A DNA stretch of 64,000 nucleotides from positions 1 through 64,000 of the forward strand of contig JBALVY010000003.1 of assembly GCA_036960375.1 (NCBI GenBank), read 5' to 3'. Shown one piece after another: positions 15,064-23,246 of this stretch. Position numbers and translations under genes: made by a program. Position 1 is the first letter of the stretch; the number at the start of each line of letters is the position of its first letter. The notes under the pieces are model-generated. The model was given only the letters and a program-made list of their open reading frames with translations, was not told the DNA's origin and did no database searches. Source of the stretch: CAWVSB01 sp036960375. GTDB lineage: Bacteria > Pseudomonadota > Gammaproteobacteria > Pseudomonadales > CAWVSB01.

Positions 15064-16344
15064 ATGGGTACTATAAAGGCTGTCTGCTTCACACTACTGT
15101 TCCTTTTTTCTACCTCGGTGATGGGGGACTGGGTTGCACCTGCGGATAGAGTACAAGACAGTATCTCAATGCGAACTGGCCCTGGAACGCAATTTGATTT
15201 CATAGGGCCGCTCGCTGTAGGGGATAGGGTGCTTCTTCTTGGGTCAGTGCCTTATTGGTACCAAGTGGAGCTTCCGAACGGGAATAAAGCTTATGTAAGT
15301 AAAGCCTGGTCGCAGATCACCACTGAAGCGTCTCCAGCCGTGCCTGTATCATCCTACAAAATTGATATTATCGACGTCGGTACTGGTTTGGCTGTATTGG
15401 TCCAAGGAAAGGATTTCTCGCTGCTCTACGACGGTGGTAGTAACGACGACTATGCCCGTGGTGCTAACAACCGCCTGATGGCCTACCTTAAAGCCGTGTA
15501 TCCTGCCCTTACGGCCATTGATCACGTTATCCTAAGTCACCCGCACCGTGACCATGTCGAGCTCCTGCCCGATGTTATGGCGACATACAGCATCGGTGCA
15601 GCTTGGGACTCGGGCAGAACACATGATATTTGCGGGTACAGAGCTTTTATCGATGGAATTGTGGCTGGCAATATCGAATACCATACCGCTAAACACAACC
15701 ACGGTACTCACCCAGTTAAATTCACAAAAGACACGGGCAATTGTTATGGAGAGCCGAGGCCCGCGAAGGAAATCGACGTTATTTATGGCAGTCAAATCAA
15801 TGAGGGCCAGATTTCATTGGGAGCGGGCGCGAGTATGCAGTTTCTATATGCCAGTGGTCATAAGCACTCTAGCCCAAATGAGAATAGCTTGGTCCTCCGC
15901 CTAGCTCTTGGCAACCATAAGATACTCTTAATGGGTGATGCTGAAGCGGGCTCTCGCGGTGGCTGGGCTGATGGCGACCCTGAGCATGATTCAATCGAGG
16001 GTATGTTGCTGGCTTGCTGCTCATCAGACCTAAAGGCAGATATTCTTGTTGCTGGCCATCACGGTAGTCGAACATCCTCCCGAACGGCGTTTCTAGACGC
16101 TGTTGATGCACAAACCTACATCATCTCTTCGGGCCCGAAGAAATATGGACGTATTATTCTGCCTGATCAGGTTGTAGTCGATGAATTCTTGAATCGTGGC
16201 ACTGTGCTGCGAACGGATCGAGATGACGTTGCCTGTGCCATTTCAACCTCAAAGATTGGAACTGACGGTGACGGGAAGGCAGGGGGCTGCGATAATATTC
16301 GAATCATTCTTAACGATACTATAACGTCTGATTATATCAACTAG
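15064..16344 (+). CDS. Secreted SH3-domain metallo-beta-lactamase-fold hydrolase
   Basis: A 426-residue protein: signal peptide (about 1-21, cleavage after VMG), a bacterial SH3 domain (about 26-85, with SISMRTGPGTQFDFIGPL), and a metallo-beta-lactamase domain of the ComEC/Rec2 type from about 97. Metal ligands are visible in SHPHRDHVE (HxHxDH), LLMGDAEAG (Asp) and VAGHHGSRTS (His). Family members hydrolyse phosphoesters or nucleic acids; secreted SH3-linked forms have no settled substrate. ATG at 15064 with GGGGATATTTAC upstream. Its last 40 codons have a decayed relative at 32368-32510. Confidence 0.85.
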   Translation: MGTIKAVCFTLLFLFSTSVMGDWVAPADRVQDSISMRTGPGTQFDFIGPLAVGDRVLLLGSVPYWYQVELPNGNKAYVSKAWSQITTEASPAVPVSSYKIDIIDVGTGLAVLVQGKDFSLLYDGGSNDDYARGANNRLMAYLKAVYPALTAIDHVILSHPHRDHVELLPDVMATYSIGAAWDSGRTHDICGYRAFIDGIVAGNIEYHTAKHNHGTHPVKFTKDTGNCYGEPRPAKEIDVIYGSQINEGQISLGAGASMQFLYASGHKHSSPNENSLVLRLALGNHKILLMGDAEAGSRGGWADGDPEHDSIEGMLLACCSSDLKADILVAGHHGSRTSSRTAFLDAVDAQTYIISSGPKKYGRIILPDQVVVDEFLNRGTVLRTDRDDVACAISTSKIGTDGDGKAGGCDNIRIILNDTITSDYIN

Positions 16345-16437
16345 GTCGCCTAAAGTATGAAGAAAAATCGATAACCGTTTTACTTGCTATTCCCGACATT
16401 CACGGTTCTATTTGGCGTCGTGAATATCCTGTGATAC

Positions 16438-16821
16438 CTATTTGTCCTCAATATATTTACCACCGCCTTGGCGAAGTGCCTTTTTTAGCAGTTTGATGCG
16501 GTGTTTCTCTTTTGCTATCTCGGCCTTTTCATCCGACTCAATCTTTTCTTTTTCAATCATCCTCTGCTCTTCTTCTTTAGCTATCGCATCTTCGGCTAGT
16601 ACTTGAGCAACTTTGTTCTCGTCAATAATCGATTGTACGCGATACTTCAAATATAAAGATTTTGCTTTGTCTTCACTTCCATCACTCCTAGCTATAGCTT
16701 TAGCCCAAAGTCCTTCTCTCTTTTGCCCTTGTCGCAGTTCATCTACTACGACTTGATAGAGTTGCTCCTCCATAAGCCTTTCTGATGCACTACGAATACG
16801 GAGCTTATCGAAGAGTTTCAA
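16438..16821 (-). CDS. Charged coiled-coil protein, unknown function
   Basis: About 127 residues, rich in Glu, Lys and Arg; the C-terminal half is likely a continuous helix or coiled coil (KEEEQRMIEKEKIESDEKAE). I prefer the TTG at 16821 because AGGGAG lies 6 nt upstream; a longer reading begins at 16848. No family recognised. It is convergent with the metallo-beta-lactamase gene; between them (about 16398-16426) is a hairpin with arms ATTCACG and CGTGAAT that could end transcription both ways. Confidence 0.5.
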   Translation of the reverse strand: MKLFDKLRIRSASERLMEEQLYQVVVDELRQGQKREGLWAKAIARSDGSEDKAKSLYLKYRVQSIIDENKVAQVLAEDAIAKEEEQRMIEKEKIESDEKAEIAKEKHRIKLLKKALRQGGGKYIEDK

Positions 16822-17236
16822 TTCTATCTCCCTAAAAATAACGTCCAAAGCAGTGACGTAATACGAAATCCAGTGCCCATTGTCATGCTACCTCTGTTTG
16901 TTAATTGGTATTGACAATCCATAAGGCCCTTCTGGGTCTTCTACGTCTTGCCAATATGATACACGAGATTCACGTAGAAAATTGGTCTGGTTGTTCTCGG
17001 TGACTTGAGATAGTCGTGGGAGAGAAAGTATACCGATTGAGCCATTTGTCACGGGGTACTACAGTTGTAGAACCCGAATTTTCAACAGATCACGGTAATT
17101 ACCTAAGGTCTTTAGGTAGCCCCTTATATCGAAATTGGCGGCGGCGGCCTATAATAGTGGCACGAAGACACAGTCTCTTTAGTTGTAAGTTAGGTTAGAC
17201 ATTTTTGCGAGTTAAAACAAGGAAGCAGCAGTCATC
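16822..17236. other. Intergenic, possible promoter only
   Basis: No gene supported. TATAAT at 17149-17154 may be a -10 element for the gene at 17237, but no good -35 box is seen at the right distance. Confidence 0.35.
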
Positions 17237-17947
17237 ATGCAGGTGGAACTGAAACACGTAGGGTATTATATTTTTGAGTCCAGCTGGGGGCTGGATATTA
17301 CAATCAAAGGGAGTATTCAGCATATTCGCAACAAGGGTTGGTTTGTCAATTCATACGAAGACGGGCCGTCTGCGAATTTTGATGGTTTAGATGGAGCACT
17401 AAGATATCTTCAGGAACTAGAAGAGTCAGTCTTCTATGGCGATGTGGCGGAAGGGATCATCGAATTTCTGTATGACGCGACTGATGGTAAGGAATACAGC
17501 GGAAGATTTATCGAGGAGAGATATGACTGGATAATGGAATTTGATGACTATTGTGATTTGGAGACTAGTTTTCATAGTCTTACTGCTGCTCAAACCCATC
17601 TGCGCACTGAAAGATTTTTGCCCCTCGTCGCCCTGGCCGCGACCGATGGGAAACCCCCTATCGGCACCACTCCTGTCTGTACAAAATATCGGGAGACTCT
17701 CAGGCTTAAGACGCCACTACAGCCTAGACCAACTATTCGTCTTAAGAAGCGTAAGAATACAATAGGGATCGATGGAGTATCAATGGACTTTGAGAAATGG
17801 TCACTACTGGAGAACCAGCTCGAAAACTCGCTCTCCTCAATGCTGGATAATCAAGCTGTAGTTAAGTGCAAAATAGATAGAATTGTCTATCGAGACCCAC
17901 TAAACCTTCAGATACAAATTGATATCTCTTTATCACAACGAGCATAA
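17237..17947 (+). CDS. Hypothetical protein, unknown function
   Basis: A 236-residue protein with no signal or membrane segment. The N-terminal 100 residues are acidic; a Pro/Arg-rich linker (about 150-185, including RLKKRKNTIG) separates this from a C-terminal 50 residues. AAGGAA lies upstream of the ATG. No family recognised. It starts a same-strand run (18045, 18741, 19860) of accessory genes with 100-220 bp gaps, so separate promoters are likely. Confidence 0.6.
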   Translation: MQVELKHVGYYIFESSWGLDITIKGSIQHIRNKGWFVNSYEDGPSANFDGLDGALRYLQELEESVFYGDVAEGIIEFLYDATDGKEYSGRFIEERYDWIMEFDDYCDLETSFHSLTAAQTHLRTERFLPLVALAATDGKPPIGTTPVCTKYRETLRLKTPLQPRPTIRLKKRKNTIGIDGVSMDFEKWSLLENQLENSLSSMLDNQAVVKCKIDRIVYRDPLNLQIQIDISLSQRA

Positions 17948-18044
17948 GGAGTCAGGCCGAAGTGCATGCGATAGAGCCGTCTATTTTGAAGTTTTCGGTT
18001 ATTGTTGTAGCGGTTGAAAAAAGTTATTTCTTCAGGATTTCACT

Positions 18045-18524
18045 ATGAAAAGTAAACACTTTATACAAACCTACCTAACCCAAAACTGGGACGAAAAGGT
18101 CGCGATTAATGATGTAACGCTTCATAGTATATTTAGAGCCCTATATAACCTTGACAATCAGCAGTGCATCAATTTTCTTGACAATTTTATTTTGGATATG
18201 AAAAAGCGTCACAGTGAGAATGAACTAAGTGATAAATGGAGAGAGCAAGAGGAACTGGAAGCATTAAAGAAAGCTAGAAAGAGAGAAGAAGCAGCGGAGA
18301 ATAAAATTAGGCAAGAGGCGTGGCGTACGCACAGTAGAGGAGAAGATCTGGGATATGGTTATCAAATTCCTGCCAAATATGGACGAAGGGTAAACGGTGT
18401 TCGGTGGCGAGTTTATTGTAAATTAAACAATCTGGATACTTCGAGTGGGCGTCCTAAAGGGGCGACAAACTATGTATATAGGAATGGAAAAATGATCCGT
18501 AGTAAAGATAAAGGAAGTAGCTAA
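18045..18524 (+). CDS. Hypothetical coiled-coil protein
   Basis: A 159-residue protein with a helical N-terminus, a charged coiled coil (about 60-95, EELEALKKARKREEAAENKI), and a basic C-terminal end with GRPKGATNYVYRNGKMI. The basic tail suggests nucleic-acid contact, but this is only inference. AGGATTTCACT precedes the ATG. No family recognised. Confidence 0.6.
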   Translation: MKSKHFIQTYLTQNWDEKVAINDVTLHSIFRALYNLDNQQCINFLDNFILDMKKRHSENELSDKWREQEELEALKKARKREEAAENKIRQEAWRTHSRGEDLGYGYQIPAKYGRRVNGVRWRVYCKLNNLDTSSGRPKGATNYVYRNGKMIRSKDKGSS

Positions 18525-18740
18525 ATTCGGGTATCTGTCGGAGCAAATATATTCTGTTAAAGCCAAATGGAACCTGCCGCAAAGTCGAGAGTATTACAAG
18601 ATTACTTGATATCGATCTTCGCTTGATTTCTGTGTCTTCTATTGCGTAAGAGATGATTTTCGATATTTGATTGCTCGAGTTTCTTGAGTTTTTTTGTGTG
18701 GTGAATTGAGAAGACGTATGTTTTCTTAAAAGGAGTAAAA

Positions 18741-19835
18741 ATGCGCTATATATATCTGGAAACCGACGAATTTATTGTCGACGAGAGATCCATTGAAAAA
18801 CTATTCCTCAAAGACCAGCCGACAGGAAAATGGAGTATAGATGCTCGCGATTTGGATTGTCTTCGAGAAGAGAACTACGAGGATAGAATTGTTTCAGTCT
18901 ACAAGTTCGATATTGGCACCGAAAGAACTGTAACAGGGCGACTATTTTTCATGCCTTACGAGGACATATATATCTACTTTAACGATGGACGAATCGTATA
19001 TCATTTTGAAGAAGATCAAATCGATATTGTAGACGAAATAGAGGGCGTTGAAGAAGCGTATGTGGAATATCTGACTAGTCTCTGTGCCCGACACCCGCAT
19101 TTGGATCGGAAGTCTCTAGTATCTACTGCTGTAGGTTTGAATCCGCTGGGATTCGATGAAATTAACGAGTTAGTGACAGGCCTAATTGGTAAGTATGGTC
19201 TAACAGACGGTGAGATCTTTATGTTTGAAGATCTCTCGCAAGATACTTTGGTGTCAGCTTTTAATATCTATGTTGATGCCGTGTTCAGGGAAACTATCGA
19301 TCTACCATTTATTCGATGTGAATATCGATTCTATTTGTCTTTCGAGACAGACTTTGAGGATTTCTACCGAATAGTGATTTCCAAGCTTGATGACAATATT
19401 CTGGAGGCGGAAGTGATTATTAATGGTGAGGAATCCAACATTTATAGATTGCCGTGGGGTACCAGAGCAAAGGAACGATGGCATAACTATCAAGGGAATC
19501 ACATTCGGGTGTTGAAACAGATTATTGCTCTGACGGGTATTCTGACGGCGAGGGTCACGCGAAGAAAAGGAGCAAGGGGCCCGAGGCCAATGGATCAATA
19601 TACAGGGCAAATAACCAGCGGTTTTAGTACTCAGATTGATAGTGTCGCGAATATGTGGTCTGCAACGCTACCAGAGAGTCCAGACGGCATTACGAAAAGA
19701 GCTGCCCATTCTAGAAGAGGGCACATTCGTAGACTACAAAACGGAAGAGAGGTGTGGGTTCGACATTCGATAGTGTCTGGGGCTAACCAGAATAGTCGTG
19801 ACTGTTATAGGGTCATGAAATGGAAGATCAGTTAA
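18741..19835 (+). CDS. Hypothetical protein with basic HRRGH-like C-terminal motif
   Basis: A 364-residue soluble protein with AAGGAGTAAAA before the ATG, so translation is convincing. The first 240 residues are acidic and unrecognised. The C-terminus is strongly basic, with SRRGHIRRLQNGREVWVRHS at about 326-345; I have a memory of similar endings (RGH-R plus VWV) in phage- and plasmid-borne proteins of unknown function, which I cannot verify here. A DNA-linked or mobile-element role is possible. It is followed 24 bp later by the membrane zinc-ribbon gene. Confidence 0.65.
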   Translation: MRYIYLETDEFIVDERSIEKLFLKDQPTGKWSIDARDLDCLREENYEDRIVSVYKFDIGTERTVTGRLFFMPYEDIYIYFNDGRIVYHFEEDQIDIVDEIEGVEEAYVEYLTSLCARHPHLDRKSLVSTAVGLNPLGFDEINELVTGLIGKYGLTDGEIFMFEDLSQDTLVSAFNIYVDAVFRETIDLPFIRCEYRFYLSFETDFEDFYRIVISKLDDNILEAEVIINGEESNIYRLPWGTRAKERWHNYQGNHIRVLKQIIALTGILTARVTRRKGARGPRPMDQYTGQITSGFSTQIDSVANMWSATLPESPDGITKRAAHSRRGHIRRLQNGREVWVRHSIVSGANQNSRDCYRVMKWKIS

Positions 19836-19859
19836 ATCTATTGATGAGATATTCAGGTT

Positions 19860-20420
19860 ATGAACGACAATTGTGAATATATATTCATTGGCTATATTTT
19901 CATAGGCGCAATACTTTTTGTGGCTGTATGCTTCAGTATAATGAAAGATGTAGCGTTAGGAAAAGCACTCGTTCCAGTAGAGGAACGAAGCCCGTTATTA
20001 GACAAGATGATGTGGGCCATCAGAATACCTTTGGTTTTCATTCTTGTCGTATTGGCGTGGCCTGCGGTGATCGCCTACGCGTTATTTGGATACGTGCGGG
20101 ATAAAATCCGATGGGCTCAGGAAGTAGATGATTGTCTAGATGGGCAGCTTAAATTCACCAGTATGGGTGGAGAGGGCTGGTTGCGTTGCAACTCTTGTTT
20201 GCATGAAGAAGAGATTACTTGCTTTATGCACAGTGGTAACGAATCGTGCAGAATGGGAATGCAATGTCCCGATTGTGCGAACATTAAGGGCATTCCTGGA
20301 AACCCTTGGCCTAAAACCACTGCCTGTGAATGTGGTGGCACCTATGAGAGGGATAACGTGGTTGTATGCCCATCATGTAAAAGTGGAGACATTGATTATC
20401 GGCCAATACGAATTACTTAG
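19860..20420 (+). CDS. Membrane protein with C-terminal eight-cysteine module (shared with LRR protein)
   Basis: A 186-residue protein. Two transmembrane helices (about 9-27 and 53-77) are followed by a cytoplasmic linker and a C-terminal module of about 85 residues with four cysteine pairs: C110/C113, C136/C139, C156/C158 and C170/C173, the last two in CECGG and CPSC. The same eight cysteines with the same spacing form the C-terminus of the LRR protein at 30953-32011 (C276 to C339), and both end 13 residues after the last Cys. The module probably binds two zinc ions. It is 24 bp after the preceding gene and may be co-transcribed. Function is unknown. Confidence 0.75.
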   Translation: MNDNCEYIFIGYIFIGAILFVAVCFSIMKDVALGKALVPVEERSPLLDKMMWAIRIPLVFILVVLAWPAVIAYALFGYVRDKIRWAQEVDDCLDGQLKFTSMGGEGWLRCNSCLHEEEITCFMHSGNESCRMGMQCPDCANIKGIPGNPWPKTTACECGGTYERDNVVVCPSCKSGDIDYRPIRIT

Positions 20421-20628
20421 ATGCTTCGTGCTGGTCTACCTGAGAAAATTACTGGAGGTTTAGCAATTATTTTCTTTAGTACTGACGACGGTGGCATGTG
20501 GGTAGTCGTAGATAATTGGTATCACGAGAGACGTAGCAGTCCCCTGATTGGAGCGCTAGTCGTGGTCATAGATCTAGTTTTGGGGAAAGTCAAGGGAAGG
20601 GTATGGGCGATCAGAAAATCGCCTTATA

Positions 20629-21330
20629 CTATTTTCCAACGGTTTTTTGAACGTGAAAAGTTGCAAGTTCTTTTAAGGAGAAAGTTCCATTTCCTTTTAA
20701 TGTTGTTTCTAAGTCGTCATGTTCCTTAAACCAGCTGTCTTCCAGTGGATAAAATGTTTTAACGTACTCCGTCCCAACCTCAATAGTGGCTATCGCTGTG
20801 CGGTCACGATGATCAGAAAGAATTACTTCGTATCGGTCTTTTGCCAGTTTCTGCGTTTTCTGTAAGCGTATAGTATTTGCGGGCTCATTGTACACCTGGT
20901 CTCTTTCAGGATTTCGTTTTCTCACACCTCCTTTGGCGTAATACCAATACTTTTTAACTTTTCTCTCTAGATTGGCAATGCCATATCTAATGGCAAGGGA
21001 TTCGTTACCATGCCTTCCTATTTCATAATCATAGGGCGATTGCTGTACATCAGCATCTCGATGTTGTTTACGTTCAATTTCCCTCTGTCTATTTTCTGCT
21101 TCCTCACGCTTCTTTCTAGCTTCTTCCATCGCCTCGTGTTTTCTGGCCTGCTCAGCTTCCTTTTCTTTTCTTTCAATGTGAGCTTTCTTCGCTTCTGGAT
21201 TGAAGCAGAAATATATATCTCTCATCGGATGAAACCCGATTAAGTCATATATTTTTACTGATAGAGCGTACAGAATTAGACCGAAAACAACAGTCTTCCA
21301 GACGAATACAATAAAATTTACTAATATCAA
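20629..21330 (-). CDS. Membrane-anchored coiled-coil protein, unknown function
   Basis: A 233-residue protein with one or two N-terminal transmembrane helices (about 4-26), a long charged coiled coil (about 48-95, with QARKHEAMEEARKKREEAEN), and a C-terminal mixed region with no motif I recognise. The start appears to be TTG at 21330 with GGATAA 8 nt upstream. It lies between the membrane zinc-ribbon gene (convergent) and the gene at 21531 (same strand, 200-bp gap). Confidence 0.6.
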   Translation of the reverse strand: MILVNFIVFVWKTVVFGLILYALSVKIYDLIGFHPMRDIYFCFNPEAKKAHIERKEKEAEQARKHEAMEEARKKREEAENRQREIERKQHRDADVQQSPYDYEIGRHGNESLAIRYGIANLERKVKKYWYYAKGGVRKRNPERDQVYNEPANTIRLQKTQKLAKDRYEVILSDHRDRTAIATIEVGTEYVKTFYPLEDSWFKEHDDLETTLKGNGTFSLKELATFHVQKTVGK

Positions 21331-21530
21331 ATACTATTATCCTTATGAAAATGTATCGACTTAGCCGCAGCGAAAAGTCCGTTAGGCTGCAAAAACTACA
21401 CTAAATAGAACGAGATTTCTATAGCGATATCTCTGGCCATCTCGACACTAGCATGGAAGGCAGTAAAGATATTGGCGTTATAGCTGTTCCCACCTTCTCT
21501 ACGCGATTAGTCACACATTATCTTGTTGTG

Positions 21531-22229
21531 TCAGTACACCTCTAAAACAGCTATATCGACTATATTATTTGGGCTGACTGGAACAAACTGATAGCCATCT
21601 TGGTCGATGATGTATGCCTCTGAGTTGATCGTTTTATGAAATGATGACACTAAGATTTTCCCCCATGGGTATTCTATAAAGGTGTTGAGCTCTTTTGGTT
21701 TTAGGGCGCAACGAATTACAAGCGGCTGTCCAATATTGGCCAGCTTCTCACCAATAGGATGACCCATTTCAAAGCACATGCCTACCTGTTCACCACCATA
21801 GAGGCCTAGTAAATTCTCAGCGCCTCCGTCACGCAAAGCAGATGAGGTAAAATTAAAGAAGATTTTATTATCTCTGGCATTATTCTGGCCTGGTGTGAAA
21901 TATCTACTCCATCTCTCTTGCAAGAATCGTTGCTCTTTGTCCGTAAATAGATAACCATTCTCGCAAATAAAACCATTTCGTATTTCGTCGCCTGATCGAA
22001 TCAGTAGCCCATTTTTTTCAATGTTTTCCTTTATTGCACGGGTGAAATGGTACCCTATAATACTCCCATTCATGCAAAAATTATCGAGGCTACGTACTAG
22101 AGGTAATACATCCTTATGCTCCACTAGTTTCTCAGAAAAGGTATATTTCTTACACAGGTCTTTAATGGCGCGAAGCGCTACAACAAAATCATTTGGTAGG
22201 AGATTTGGTTTTGATAAATCAATATTCAT
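21531..22229 (-). CDS. Hypothetical protein with ADP-ribosyltransferase-like N-terminal motif
   Basis: A 232-residue soluble protein. Near residue 59-78 it reads GYHFTRAIKENIEKNGLLIR, which resembles the opening of DarT/ART-type enzymes (YHFT...nI...GL), where the His and Thr/Arg help bind NAD. A later NNARDNKIFFNFTSS could supply further core strands. The resemblance is to a short motif only, so the assignment is tentative. GAAGAAACT precedes the ATG. It lies 228 bp downstream of the type I restriction operon on the same strand, a typical place for an accessory defence gene. Confidence 0.55.
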   Translation of the reverse strand: MNIDLSKPNLLPNDFVVALRAIKDLCKKYTFSEKLVEHKDVLPLVRSLDNFCMNGSIIGYHFTRAIKENIEKNGLLIRSGDEIRNGFICENGYLFTDKEQRFLQERWSRYFTPGQNNARDNKIFFNFTSSALRDGGAENLLGLYGGEQVGMCFEMGHPIGEKLANIGQPLVIRCALKPKELNTFIEYPWGKILVSSFHKTINSEAYIIDQDGYQFVPVSPNNIVDIAVLEVY

Positions 22230-22457
22230 AGTTTCTTCGCACCAATAGTCTATTCCTCTACCCCTAGCTTATATTTCTCAGGCAGTTTACCGCGCGTATT
22301 CTCCGCTCTTGATCATGACTCAAAAATTCCCCAAACTGACATTAACAACTTCGCTACGTGGTTATGATGACTAAAATTGAGAGCTGATCTTAGAAGCCAA
22401 TTGCATTGTCCCAACATGGGAATGCGTATCGACTTAAAGAATTTGCAAATAGAGCAA

Positions 22458-23246
22458 CTAGTCATTCAAGTAGAGCTCCGCCATATCATCTAGTTTGGCC
22501 TTAACTTCCTTCCAGTTTGGCATGACCTTTGTCAGTAGCCGCCAAAACCGATCACCGTGATTATGCTCGGCTATATGGCAGAGTTCGTGCAAAATCACGT
22601 AGTCAATACTCTCCTTTGACGCTTTGACCAGGTGAGGGTTAAGCATCAATGTCCCCTTTTTCGAGCAGCTTCCCCATTGCTTTTTCATGACCATAATGCG
22701 GAAGGAGGGGATACCTTTAACCCAGGTAGTCTTTTCCAGCATGGCCTGCAGGCGCTCGCGAAATATGATGTTTGCACGATATAGGTACCACTTATCTAGA
22801 TGTGCTCTGACATATTTCTCGCGGTCTTCTGGGTCGTTGTTGAGTGTCACGACTAGTTTTCCACGATAGAGCTTAACGTGTGGTACTGCGTCCGTATCTA
22901 TAAGCACCTTAAGCACGTAACGGCGGCCTAAATAAAACTGAGATTCTCCGCTAACGTACTTTCTTGGTAATACGTAATCGTGCTGTGAGGCAAATGAAGT
23001 GATATTTTTCCAAATCCAGCGAGATCGTTTAGCCACCGCTTCCTGGACTGCCTTATTAGTCGCGTCGTGGGGTACTGTAACAACGACACGCTGGTCTGGG
23101 TGGACCTTAATCACAACCTTGCGGGCGGCGACTGGTGCAGTTTTTGGGGCTTTCTCCAGTGTTTTACGAATGATGTCGTAATGTATAACCTCGTCGCCGT
23201 AGGAGAATACACCTCGTTCCAGCGTAGTTGTTCGTATATTACTCAT
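22458..23246 (-). CDS. YgjP/SprT-type zinc metallopeptidase of the type I RM operon
   Basis: A 262-residue protein of the YgjP-like family (DUF45, related to M48 and SprT). The zinc site HELCHIAEHNHGDRFW is at about 222-237, giving HExxH plus a downstream His. The upstream WGSC and LMLNPHLV patterns are typical of the family. Its ATG overlaps the hsdR stop by 4 bp (ATGA at 23243-23246), so it is translationally coupled to the restriction subunit. Such peptidases are often found at the end of type I restriction operons, but their role there is not settled; a protein-cleaving effector or quality-control job on HsdR is inferred. Confidence 0.85.
   Translation of the reverse strand: MSNIRTTTLERGVFSYGDEVIHYDIIRKTLEKAPKTAPVAARKVVIKVHPDQRVVVTVPHDATNKAVQEAVAKRSRWIWKNITSFASQHDYVLPRKYVSGESQFYLGRRYVLKVLIDTDAVPHVKLYRGKLVVTLNNDPEDREKYVRAHLDKWYLYRANIIFRERLQAMLEKTTWVKGIPSFRIMVMKKQWGSCSKKGTLMLNPHLVKASKESIDYVILHELCHIAEHNHGDRFWRLLTKVMPNWKEVKAKLDDMAELYLND

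Noticed and set aside
20421..20729. Plus-strand ORF of 102 codons starting directly after the membrane zinc-ribbon gene
   Set aside because: No ribosome-binding site of its own, and the second half overlaps the better-supported minus-strand gene at 20629-21330.
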